Below are positions 1 through 6,831 of a stretch of 10,244 nt of DNA, in pieces. The translations under genes and the position numbers were made by a program. Every line of letters starts with the position of its first letter. The stretch's first letter is position 1. The notes under the pieces were generated by a model that ran no database searches, was not told the DNA's origin, and saw nothing but the letters and a program-made list of their open reading frames with translations. Location: contig JAEUKO010000064.1 in NCBI GenBank assembly GCA_016794285.1, forward strand, positions 1-10,244. The letters run 5' to 3'. This stretch comes from UBA1573 sp016794285 (GTDB lineage Bacteria; Pseudomonadota; Alphaproteobacteria; Micavibrionales; Micavibrionaceae).

Positions 1-20
1 CTCCATTTATTTTTCATCAT
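1..20 (-). CDS. 5' end of a third gene in the Tad-type cluster, cut by window edge
   Basis: Downstream of the second TadE gene the minus strand has a clear Shine-Dalgarno GGGAG (complement of 29-33), an 8-base spacer, and two consecutive ATG codons (18-20 and 15-17). The visible frame reads M-M-K-N-K-W before the window ends. A lysine-rich start after a pair of TadE proteins would fit a TadG-like pseudopilin with a von Willebrand-type region, but only six residues are visible, so the product is a guess from context. The gap to the preceding stop codon is only 24 bases, which suggests the same operon. Confidence 0.45.
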
Positions 21-44
21 GATATGATCTCCCATAAATTTCTA

Positions 45-593
45 TTACCCCGCCCAAGTTACCGTAGGTGTCCGACGCCCACGCGCAAAAGCCACTTCTT
101 CAAGATTAAATCCCCCTAGGAAAAAATGAGAAAAAAGAGGCAAGTAACTGTACCGAACCGTCACAATAATCATACCCTCCCCTGAAGGAGAGAGCCCCGA
201 TACGCTTTGAACAGCGTCATCATTGGGCGGCATATCAACCGTTTCCCGCCACAAGATAACCGGCTGCTGAGCGGCATCAAACTGCACACTAACCACATCA
301 ATCCCAAACCCATTCAAAGAATACGGTTCGAAGGCAAGTTTGGCTCCTTCGATAATGTCATTGATACCAGCCGTGTCCATAGTCCGGTTGCGCGAAACCA
401 AATCAGCGGCAATCTGAGACGAGGTGATGGTTTTCTGAGACAAAGTAATCCCGTTACCAAGATCAAAAACCCCCATTAGCAAGGTCAGCATTGACGGCAG
501 GAGCATGGCCGCTTCAATCAAAGCCGTTCCATCCTCGTTCTTAGTCCAAGACCGTACAGCGTGCGCTGTATAAAACCAATCAATCGCGATCAT
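45..593 (-). CDS. TadE-like pseudopilin (second of pair)
   Basis: This 182-residue protein resembles the TadE/TadF family, minor pseudopilins of Tad (tight adherence, Flp pilus) secretion systems, which sit in the inner membrane with the bulk of the chain outside. A short basic N-terminus leads to the motif D-G-T-A-L-I-E at 21-27. This fits prepilin-peptidase processing after G22, with Glu at mature position 5 (E27). A hydrophobic helix follows at about 28-49. The rest (50-182) is a soluble domain with beta-type segments around 98-115 and 140-150. The ATG overlaps the stop codon of the upstream TadE gene as ATGA, and a GGTGA ribosome site lies about 8 bases before it, supporting this start and translational coupling. 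It could equally be called TadF or TadG-like; the exact subfamily is not resolved. Confidence 0.8.
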   Translation of the reverse strand: MIAIDWFYTAHAVRSWTKNEDGTALIEAAMLLPSMLTLLMGVFDLGNGITLSQKTITSSQIAADLVSRNRTMDTAGINDIIEGAKLAFEPYSLNGFGIDVVSVQFDAAQQPVILWRETVDMPPNDDAVQSVSGLSPSGEGMIIVTVRYSYLPLFSHFFLGGFNLEEVAFARGRRTPTVTWAG

Positions 594-1132
594 AGGTCAT
601 TCACCACTTGTTCAACATCGTAGGGCTCTGTCTCTAAAACCACGGTTGAGACGAGCAACTTGCTGTTATTCGGGCCATCCGCCAGCAAACGACCCACCAG
701 CGGAGTTAACATAGGGTAACGATACACCGTACGTATTAATATAACGTCATCAACCCCCCCCGGATCAAACCCTTGCGCGAGAAGGTTTCCGTCATCATCA
801 AATGTGGCGGGAAAACTGGCAAAGTCGGAGAAAGACCCCATCCGCACCACTTCGTACTGGATATTATCGCAGTTCAACAAAGCATTCGTTCTTTGGCAGA
901 GCATATCACGGAACATTTGCTCAGGGTCCCCGTTCGTTTGCTGGACTTGTCCAGTACGGATCAAACGCGCAGCATCGTTGGTCGCCCCCAAAAGCGTATT
1001 GGTAGCCGCAAACATCAAAGAAAGCTCAATGATCCCAACCAAAAGAAATGTAAAAGGAGCCGCAACCAACGCAAACTCAACAGCGGTTGCCCCGTCCGTA
1101 TTGCCTATCCAGTTTTTCATCCACCCAACCAT
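590..1132 (-). CDS. TadE-like pseudopilin (first of pair)
   Basis: This 180-residue protein is a typical TadE. The motif D-G-A-T-A-V-E-F at 13-20 matches the pseudopilin processing site (cut after G14, Glu19 at mature +5), followed by a membrane helix at about 21-44. The downstream stretch A-R-L-I-R-T-G-Q-V-Q (55-64) and the segment Y-R-Y-P-M-L-T-P-L (137-145) are family-like. Two cysteines (C79, C88) could form a disulfide outside the membrane. The expected role is a minor pilin-like component of a Tad pilus or secretion machine. The start is not certain: the ATG at 1130-1132 has no clear Shine-Dalgarno, and a second ATG lies four codons on (1118-1120). The coding strand carries an eight-G run at residues 124-126. 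A terminator just upstream separates this gene from the membrane-protein gene, so it probably has its own promoter. Confidence 0.85.
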   Translation of the reverse strand: MVGWMKNWIGNTDGATAVEFALVAAPFTFLLVGIIELSLMFAATNTLLGATNDAARLIRTGQVQQTNGDPEQMFRDMLCQRTNALLNCDNIQYEVVRMGSFSDFASFPATFDDDGNLLAQGFDPGGVDDVILIRTVYRYPMLTPLVGRLLADGPNNSKLLVSTVVLETEPYDVEQVVNDL

Positions 1133-1176
1133 TTTGTTTTTTATGTTTTTTTTTACTTATAATTGTCCCAAATCAC

Positions 1177-1193
1177 GCCCATTTTGCGGGCAT
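1177..1193 (-). other. Small hairpin able to compete with the upstream terminator
   Basis: Just after the T-run of the terminator, the minus strand can fold GCCC (complement of 1188-1191) with GGGC (complement of 1177-1180) across a 7-base loop, extendable by an A-T and a G-U pair to six pairs. The same ATGCCC element (complement of 1188-1193) is also complementary to GGGCAT at the foot of the terminator (complement of 1215-1220). This makes several mutually exclusive pairings possible. It may be chance. Confidence 0.3.
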
Positions 1194-1217
1194 AAAAAAA
1201 CATACCTAAACGGTATG
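1194..1217 (-). terminator. Rho-independent terminator after the kinase-fold/membrane-protein unit
   Basis: On the minus strand CATACC pairs with GGTATG (arms at 1212-1217 and 1201-1206) around a 5-base loop, immediately followed by seven T residues (1194-1200). It lies 77 bases past the stop codon of the membrane-protein gene and ahead of the first TadE gene, so it probably separates the two transcription units. The stem is only six base pairs with moderate GC, so it may be leaky. Confidence 0.7.
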
Positions 1218-1294
1218 CCCTTACCTTCCATAATCATACCTCCCTAAAACTAACTCTGTCTTAAGAAAGGGTAAAACTTGAAATGAATCTTATT

Positions 1295-1780
1295 TTATTC
1301 TTTAGATTCAATTGGGAAACCTGCCGGATCAAGCGGCAAATCTCCAGTCACCTCAAGCCCCCAACGAACCACCATGCCCTCTTGGAATTTTTGAATCTCT
1401 TCCAGCCGTTTTTTTCCCCGCTGAACCATAAACCCCGCAACCGTGTTGGTGACAGCCCACTCGATCATATACCCAATTCCCGCCGCTGCGTACATAACCA
1501 CAATTGTTGTGGGATTAGACAAAATTTGCATGGCGTTTTCAAATTTATGCCCCTGTTCGACCAGTTTGAACCAGTACGGAAAACATCCAGCAAGATTCAA
1601 GAAACCAACTGTAAAAACCTTGGTTTGAGCTTTGCTACGATCAACGAGGCGAGCCCCAATTGTCGGCAACATCCCGATAAACAGCAAGATGGTTGTTGGT
1701 AAAAACACAACGGCCGTAACAAAGAAGATGACCAGCAATAGCTGCCCATGCCACCCGAGTTTTTTAGACTTTTTGGCCAC
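1295..1780 (-). CDS. Conserved-looking small membrane protein coupled to the pseudokinase gene
   Basis: The 161-residue product is not from a family I can name. A basic N-terminus (MAKKSKK) leads into a long hydrophobic segment at about 12-40, a second weaker one at about 54-73, and a third at about 90-117. The tail (118-161) is charged and probably cytoplasmic by the positive-inside rule, with R121, K123, K124 and R125 just after the last helix. No catalytic motif is visible. The start is GTG (1778-1780), whose G overlaps the last base of the upstream TAG stop. A strong GGAGGGG ribosome site lies about 7 bases before it, inside the upstream gene, so the start is well supported and translation is likely coupled to the pseudokinase. 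The shared unit suggests the two proteins work together at the membrane; that is inference. Confidence 0.75.
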   Translation of the reverse strand: MAKKSKKLGWHGQLLLVIFFVTAVVFLPTTILLFIGMLPTIGARLVDRSKAQTKVFTVGFLNLAGCFPYWFKLVEQGHKFENAMQILSNPTTIVVMYAAAGIGYMIEWAVTNTVAGFMVQRGKKRLEEIQKFQEGMVVRWGLEVTGDLPLDPAGFPIESKE

Positions 1781-3864
1781 TAGAAAGCCCCTCCACCAGA
1801 AGAAGAATATTTTATAATCAGAAACAGAAAGATAATGATACCGGCAATAACCCCAGAAACCAGAGATGCCATTTGCCGCCCTGTATCAAAGCCAAATTTC
1901 GGATCATGTTCCAGCGCATCTTCAAGATAAAAAAATTCCTTTTTAAGAGCCTGATATTGTTTCATTGCCTGAACAAAGTTCCGCATATCGGCCTGCAGAA
2001 CCTGATAATTATCAAATAAAGATTCAATCTTGGACAAATCTCCCTTATCGCGAAGCTTCTGGAGTTGGTCCTTAACCTTCTTACGTTCTTCACGATCATG
2101 AAACCGATCAGCAAGAACCCCCAATTGTTCCGACACCCAAGCCGACACACCAGGCACAGCAGGAAGTTTTGCACGTTTCTGAATGCCCGCCAAAACACGA
2201 AGAGTTCCCGACGCCTGACGAAATTTCTCTTCCGCATTAAGGTCAGGAACATAAGGATCAATAATCGCCTTGTCCCGAACCGATAAGAAAGCGATGATAT
2301 GTCGATCAAAAAATCCGTTTGGCCGATTTGGGGCATGAGAAATTTTCTCGAGTGCCATCAACAAATCTTCTGGTGTCCGTACATGATACTGTAAAAATTT
2401 TTCGCTCAAACACGGCGCATCAGGGGAAAGGTAGTACACGCAGCGTTCAAGCCCATAACCAACCACATTCTGACGAAGAAAGTTCCGGCACATTTCAACT
2501 CGGGTCACAATGTCTCCGCAGTCAATCCCGTGAAGCAGGGCATACTTGGCCCAAAAAGCAATCATGTTTCCCTGGAGCTGCTCAACATAGGGGGATAAAT
2601 CCTTTTTCGTCAGAACAGCATTGACCAACATTCGGCCCAAAGCTTCAGGAAAAAACTTCAATCCACGATACATCAAGGGCAAAGTAGGCTTCAAAGCCAG
2701 AGCCACTTGCGCGGCCAAACGATCCGCATAAACCCCGCTTGTTCCTTGCTGTTTGGCGAGTTCTACGGCCTCTTCGAAACGAACTTCCGTCTCTTTATCC
2801 TGCAAAGATCTATTAAGCCAAAGGAAAAGATCTCCCCCTTCAATCAAAGGAACCGCAGCAGAAGGGTCTTGAGGAAGACTTATAGCCAAGGAGGGAGGAC
2901 GTAAAAATTTTTGTGAAAGAAAATCAATAGGCCGCGAAGCTTTATTGGTTACCACCAAGCCTTGTTTGGGATTAACACGGCGACCATCCATCCAAACCAA
3001 AACATCATCAATTGTCCACCGCTGTGGAGCGTCATCATTCAACAACCCGCGTAACAGTTCCAGAATTGTCGCCGGAAGACGATCTTTGCTAATCAACGAA
3101 GCAAAACTGCCATGATCTATTTTATGAAGAATAATTTCCTCATCACTCAGCCCTTCCATCGGGTCATGCTGACGGACCAAAACAGCAAGGAGAACCCCGA
3201 AGGAATACATATCATCTTCAAAACTTCCTTGGCCACGACCAAGAGGAGAGGCTCCTCCCCGTTCAATTGTTTCGTACAAAACGGGCTGGAAATACCCGGG
3301 CGGCGAGGCTAACATCTCACCCAGCGTACATTTCTCAAGCCCATTTCCCTGTCCATCATACAAGTTCTGCAAACGAATACTGCCATGCACAAACCCAGAA
3401 TCACGCAACCCCTTCAGCAAAGAGACTAAGTTCCGAACAGCGGTATTGATAACATAATCAACCTTCAACCCCAAACCCGCCCCATAGTCTGCTTGAGCAA
3501 TCGGTTTTCCGAGCTTGTTTTCGTAAACAAAGACGAACCGTTCTTGATTTTCCAACGGCCAAAAAACCGTTCCAAAACCAACCAATTTCGGCAAAAAAGG
3601 TGTGTTGATCGCATGATATTTTACCGCCAGTTGCGGCTGAGGAACCAAGCCCCGCTCACAGATTAAAGCAAAGGATGGGGTTCCGTCCTTAGCTTTGGCC
3701 GAGAACGCCTTAAGCGTTCCTTGATCGAGATGCTCCAACCTTTGGTCCGGATAAATTTCCAACTCCCCCTTGAGAAAAACAGGAGCAATCCCCTTCCCTG
3801 CAGCGGGAGGGGATTCAGGTGCGGGGGCAGCCCCCCCTTCAGCAGGTTTTTCTGGCTCGGCCAT
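1780..3864 (-). CDS. Membrane-anchored protein-kinase-fold protein, probable pseudokinase
   Basis: The 694-residue protein has a Pro/Ala-rich leader (1-28), a kinase-like fold (about 30-295), a long helical region of unknown type (about 300-580), a charged, probable coiled-coil stretch (about 585-650) and one C-terminal membrane helix (about 666-685) with a short Ser/Gly tail. It would therefore be tail-anchored with the kinase fold in the cytoplasm. Fold landmarks are the hinge-like F-V-F-V-Y-E (110-115), a catalytic-loop equivalent H-G-S-I-R-L-Q-N (160-167), D-M-Y-S-F-G-V-L-L (218-226, subdomain IX) and Q-R-W-T (281-284, subdomain XI). The key residues are gone: the HRD aspartate is S162, no DFG is found near 180-184 (T-L-G-E-M), and the beta-3 lysine position appears to be C69. 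Phosphotransfer is therefore unlikely; binding or scaffolding is more plausible. It has its own promoter behind purA. No clear Shine-Dalgarno precedes the ATG. Confidence 0.8.
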   Translation of the reverse strand: MAEPEKPAEGGAAPAPESPPAAGKGIAPVFLKGELEIYPDQRLEHLDQGTLKAFSAKAKDGTPSFALICERGLVPQPQLAVKYHAINTPFLPKLVGFGTVFWPLENQERFVFVYENKLGKPIAQADYGAGLGLKVDYVINTAVRNLVSLLKGLRDSGFVHGSIRLQNLYDGQGNGLEKCTLGEMLASPPGYFQPVLYETIERGGASPLGRGQGSFEDDMYSFGVLLAVLVRQHDPMEGLSDEEIILHKIDHGSFASLISKDRLPATILELLRGLLNDDAPQRWTIDDVLVWMDGRRVNPKQGLVVTNKASRPIDFLSQKFLRPPSLAISLPQDPSAAVPLIEGGDLFLWLNRSLQDKETEVRFEEAVELAKQQGTSGVYADRLAAQVALALKPTLPLMYRGLKFFPEALGRMLVNAVLTKKDLSPYVEQLQGNMIAFWAKYALLHGIDCGDIVTRVEMCRNFLRQNVVGYGLERCVYYLSPDAPCLSEKFLQYHVRTPEDLLMALEKISHAPNRPNGFFDRHIIAFLSVRDKAIIDPYVPDLNAEEKFRQASGTLRVLAGIQKRAKLPAVPGVSAWVSEQLGVLADRFHDREERKKVKDQLQKLRDKGDLSKIESLFDNYQVLQADMRNFVQAMKQYQALKKEFFYLEDALEHDPKFGFDTGRQMASLVSGVIAGIIIFLFLIIKYSSSGGGAF

Positions 3865-3909
3865 ATCTATTTTTCAGAGAGAAGCTCAAAAGAAATCAGT
3901 CGCGCTACT

Positions 3910-3935
3910 GCAGCCTAGATGAAGAATCTAGCTGC
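3910..3935. promoter_or_regulatory. Inverted repeat over the predicted start site of the pseudokinase transcript
   Basis: Arms GCAGC (3910-3914) plus TAGAT (3916-3920) are complementary to ATCTA (3926-3930) plus GCTGC (3931-3935), with one unpaired C at 3915 and a 5-base centre. The repeat begins two bases downstream of the predicted -10 box, so it covers the expected transcription start. It could be an operator, a protective 5' hairpin, or an unusual purA terminator; no T-run follows directly on either strand. Confidence 0.5.
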
Positions 3936-3937
3936 GA

Positions 3938-3966
3938 ATCATAACTGTTTGCCGCGATAATGTAAA
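3938..3966 (-). promoter_or_regulatory. Sigma70-type promoter for the pseudokinase/membrane-protein unit
   Basis: On the minus strand there is a -35 TTTACA (complement of 3961-3966), a spacer of exactly 17 bases, and a -10 TATGAT (complement of 3938-3943). Each box differs from consensus at one position. It lies in the 107-base gap between the purA stop and the pseudokinase start, in the right direction, and would give a leader of roughly 65 bases. Confidence 0.6.
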
Positions 3967-3971
3967 TTGGC

Positions 3972-5264
3972 CTAGCTAAAGAAGGGGTCCTGAACCAAAA
4001 TCGCGTCCTCCCGTTCAGGGCTAGTGGAGAGAATAGTCACCGGAGTTTCCACCAATTCCTCAAGCCGCTTGACGTATTTGACTGCTTCAGCGGGAAGTTG
4101 CCCCCAGCTCCGCGCTCCACGAGTGGTTTCAGACCAACCAGAGAAAGTTTCGTAAATCGGGACCACGCGGGCTTGGTCAATTTGTGAGGCCGGAAAATAG
4201 TCTAGAATCTTACCATCCAATTCATACCCAACGCAGACTTTGATTTCATCGAAGCCGTCTAAGACATCCAGCTTGGTCATTGCCAGCCCGTCAATACCTG
4301 CCAGCTTGGCTGCTTGACGAACCATAACCGCATCGAACCACCCACACCGCCGCTTGCGGCCCGTAACCGTTCCAAATTCGCGCCCACGTTGGCCTATTTT
4401 TTCGCCGACATCATTGATTTGCTCGGTTGGAAAGGGACCTGTTCCAACCCGCGTTGTATAGGCTTTACAAATACCAAGGACATAGTGAACAGCTTTCGGG
4501 CCAACCCCAGATCCAATCGATGCCTGTGCCGCAACCGTGTTAGAAGAAGTGACAAACGGATAGGTTCCGTGATCAACATCCAGCATCAAACCCTGCGCTC
4601 CTTCGAAGAGGATTTTTTTTCCGGCGTGACGCGCCTCATCTAAAATTTTCCAGATTGGTGCAGCATAGGGAAGAATTTTCGGCGCAACCGCCATGACATC
4701 GTCATATAAACCGTCAGAAGAAACCGTCTCTGCTCCAAGACCTCTGAGGAGAGCATTGTGGTAGATCAGCAAATGATCCAATTTTTCCCTGACCAATTCA
4801 GGGTGCCTCAAATCACACACCCGCAATCCACGCCGCGCCACTTTATCCTCATAGGCTGGGCCGATTCCTCTTCCCGTTGTTCCGATCATACCCTTGCCCC
4901 GCGCCGCTTCAAGAGCTGCATCCAAGGCTTTATGAACAGGAAGAATAAGATGGGCATTGTCAGCCAGCTTCAAAGACTCTGGACCAACAACCACACCTTT
5001 GGCTCGCACAGCTTCAATTTCATCAAGCAACGCCCACGGATTGACCACCACGCCATTCCCGATGATCGATAGTTTCCCGGAGCGCACTATTCCAGATGGC
5101 AACAAGCTCAGTTTGTATTCTACCCCATCAATAACCAAGGTATGTCCTGCATTATGGCCCCCTTGAAAACGCACCACAACGTCAGCGCGGCTAGAGAGCC
5201 AATCAACAATCTTCCCTTTTCCTTCATCACCCCATTGGGCTCCGATAACTGCTACATTGGCCAT
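3972..5264 (-). CDS. purA: Adenylosuccinate synthetase
   Basis: PurA makes adenylosuccinate from IMP, aspartate and GTP, the first committed step from IMP to AMP in the cytoplasm. The 430-residue length is normal for bacterial PurA. The N-terminal P-loop-like signature G-D-E-G-K-G-K lies at 12-18, with the expected catalytic D13, and N-A-G-H-T at 38-42 contains the catalytic H41. The IMP-site segment G-T-T-G-R-G-I-G-P-A-Y lies at 128-138. G-T-V-T-G-R-K-R-R-C-G-W-F-D at 298-311 is a family signature, and T-K-L-D-V-L-D at 330-336 is the guanine-recognition segment. All key residues appear intact. A GGGA ribosome site lies about 10 bases before the ATG. The gene starts 42 bases after the glmM stop with no visible terminator between, so co-transcription is likely. 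No T-run terminator is seen after its stop. Confidence 0.98.
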   Translation of the reverse strand: MANVAVIGAQWGDEGKGKIVDWLSSRADVVVRFQGGHNAGHTLVIDGVEYKLSLLPSGIVRSGKLSIIGNGVVVNPWALLDEIEAVRAKGVVVGPESLKLADNAHLILPVHKALDAALEAARGKGMIGTTGRGIGPAYEDKVARRGLRVCDLRHPELVREKLDHLLIYHNALLRGLGAETVSSDGLYDDVMAVAPKILPYAAPIWKILDEARHAGKKILFEGAQGLMLDVDHGTYPFVTSSNTVAAQASIGSGVGPKAVHYVLGICKAYTTRVGTGPFPTEQINDVGEKIGQRGREFGTVTGRKRRCGWFDAVMVRQAAKLAGIDGLAMTKLDVLDGFDEIKVCVGYELDGKILDYFPASQIDQARVVPIYETFSGWSETTRGARSWGQLPAEAVKYVKRLEELVETPVTILSTSPEREDAILVQDPFFS

Positions 5265-5306
5265 TGAATAAATTTCCCTGTTGTTGGTATTAGAAGTATA
5301 AGCTAG

Positions 5307-6668
5307 CTAACTGGCTACTTTTTCAATTGTTTGACACACATCCTCGACTACTTTTTCGACTAAGGTACAATCATCTCCTTCGGCCATCACACGGATAACG
5401 GGTTCCGTCCCCGAAGCCCGCACCAGCAGTCTCCCTCCGCCTGCTAAAGAAGCCTCTGCCGCGGCAATAACCTTTTTGACTTTTTCATCTTCAAGCGGTT
5501 TGAAACCTTTGACGAAATGGACATTTTTAAGAACCTGTGAAGCAGGCGTAAAGACGTTCAAAGCAACGCTCGCTTTTTCTCCCCTTTCCTTGATGATGGA
5601 AAGCACATGAAGAGCCGTAAGCAAGCCATCCCCCGTTGTTCCGAAGTCTGAGAGAATCATATGGCCTGACTGCTCTCCGCCAAGATTATATCCCCCTTCG
5701 CGCATTTTCTCGACAACATAGCGGTCCCCAACAGCGGTTCGAACCAGATCGACTCCGATGGTTTTCAGGTAGCGTTCAAGTCCCAGATTAGACATGACTG
5801 TGGCGACAACCGCTCCACCGCGCAAAGTCCCTTTTTCCTTCATGCTTCCTGCCAAAAGGCCAAGAAGTTGATCGCCATCAATCCGGCATCCTCTTTCATC
5901 AACCATGATGAGGCGATCCGCGTCACCATCTAGAGCAATTCCCAAATCCGCACCATGTTCCACCACGGATTTTTGAATCATCTCCGTTGATGTGGCTCCA
6001 CATCCGTCATTGATATTTTTCCCGTTGGGGGATACGCCGATGGAAATCACATCTGCCTCTAGCTCCCACAAGGCTGCTGGAGCCGCCCGATACGCCGCAC
6101 CGTTAGCGCAATCCACCACGATTTTCAGCCCTTCAAGAGTCTGACCTCTTGGGAAACTGGCTTTCACATACTCAATATACCGCCCCAAAGAATCATCTAG
6201 GCGGCTGGCCCTTCCCAGCTTGTCAGGAGAGGTCAGATTATCCATGAGATCAGGGCGATCCATCCATTCTTCAATCGCAAGCTCAAGGCTATCAGCGAGC
6301 TTGTATCCATCCGGACCAAAGAGCTTGATTCCATTATCTTGATAAGGGTTATGCGAGGCCGAAATGACCACCCCTATATCCGCCCGCAGAGAACGAGTCA
6401 AAACCGCAACAGCTGGAGTCGGCATGGGGCCCGTTAAAACAACATCCATTCCCATGGACAAAAACCCCGAGGCAAGAGCTTGTTCCAGAAAGTAACAAGA
6501 CAACCGCGTGTCCTTCCCGATAACCACACGGCTCAGAGTATTTCCTACCCCTTCGCGTTTCAAAACGCGTGCCGTCGCCATTGCGACTCTAAGAGCAACT
6601 TCGGCGGTCATCGGATAGGTGTTCGCCCGCCCGCGAATACCATCAGTTCCAAAATATTTTCGTGTCAT
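5307..6668 (-). CDS. glmM: Phosphoglucosamine mutase
   Basis: GlmM interconverts glucosamine-6-phosphate and glucosamine-1-phosphate, feeding UDP-GlcNAc synthesis for peptidoglycan and lipopolysaccharide in the cytoplasm. The 453 residues match the family. M-T-R-K-Y-F-G-T-D-G-I-R-G at 1-13 is the characteristic start. The phosphoserine loop I-S-A-S-H-N-P lies at 102-108 with S105 as the phosphorylated residue. The Mg2+ loop D-G-D-A-D-R is at 247-252. G-E-Q-S-G-H at 331-336 is the sugar-specificity loop. R-A-S-G-T-E-P at 417-423 is the phosphate-binding loop of the C-terminal domain. All catalytic elements are present. It heads an apparent glmM-purA unit and is divergent from corA. No strong ribosome site precedes the ATG, but the canonical N-terminus supports the start, and I found no convincing promoter match on this strand. 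Confidence 0.97.
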   Translation of the reverse strand: MTRKYFGTDGIRGRANTYPMTAEVALRVAMATARVLKREGVGNTLSRVVIGKDTRLSCYFLEQALASGFLSMGMDVVLTGPMPTPAVAVLTRSLRADIGVVISASHNPYQDNGIKLFGPDGYKLADSLELAIEEWMDRPDLMDNLTSPDKLGRASRLDDSLGRYIEYVKASFPRGQTLEGLKIVVDCANGAAYRAAPAALWELEADVISIGVSPNGKNINDGCGATSTEMIQKSVVEHGADLGIALDGDADRLIMVDERGCRIDGDQLLGLLAGSMKEKGTLRGGAVVATVMSNLGLERYLKTIGVDLVRTAVGDRYVVEKMREGGYNLGGEQSGHMILSDFGTTGDGLLTALHVLSIIKERGEKASVALNVFTPASQVLKNVHFVKGFKPLEDEKVKKVIAAAEASLAGGGRLLVRASGTEPVIRVMAEGDDCTLVEKVVEDVCQTIEKVAS

Positions 6669-6742
6669 AAGACCAAGGTTTTAGGGGAGGCTCCCGCCGA
6701 AGTAAAAGGAAATCATTCCCCTTTCTATTATTTTTTAATATG

Positions 6743-6779
6743 TATAATATCTGACAATTCTGTCTCTTGGCTTTTTATG
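6743..6779 (+). promoter_or_regulatory. Candidate promoter elements for corA in the glmM-corA divergent gap
   Basis: The 163-base gap (6669-6831) holds an AT-rich core. A perfect -10 hexamer TATAAT lies at 6743-6748, preceded directly by TG, but no good -35 stands upstream. A second option is -35 CTGACA at 6751-6756 with a weak -10 near 6775-6781 (TATGTT at 19-base spacing). Either would give corA a leader of roughly 45-80 bases. No equally good match was found for glmM on the other strand. Confidence 0.35.
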
Positions 6780-6831
6780 TTAGGATCTCCACCGGACTCT
6801 TCCAAAAGACCGCCAAAGGATCACCAACGCC

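Noticed and set aside
773..1247. Overlapping plus-strand open frames opposite the first TadE gene and its upstream gap
   Set aside because: They are antisense to a clear TadE protein, rich in Arg/Ser/Pro of the shadow type, with no ribosome sites, and several frames are open at once because of low stop frequency.
4613..4620. Run of eight T (eight A on the coding strand) inside purA
   Set aside because: It encodes G-K-K-I in a conserved part of an essential housekeeping enzyme; programmed slippage is not expected and both Lys codons simply give the run.
6682..6695. Short palindrome GGGAG-G-CTCCC between glmM and corA
   Set aside because: The centre is a single base, so it cannot form an RNA hairpin as such, and there is no T-run; as an operator it has no supporting context.
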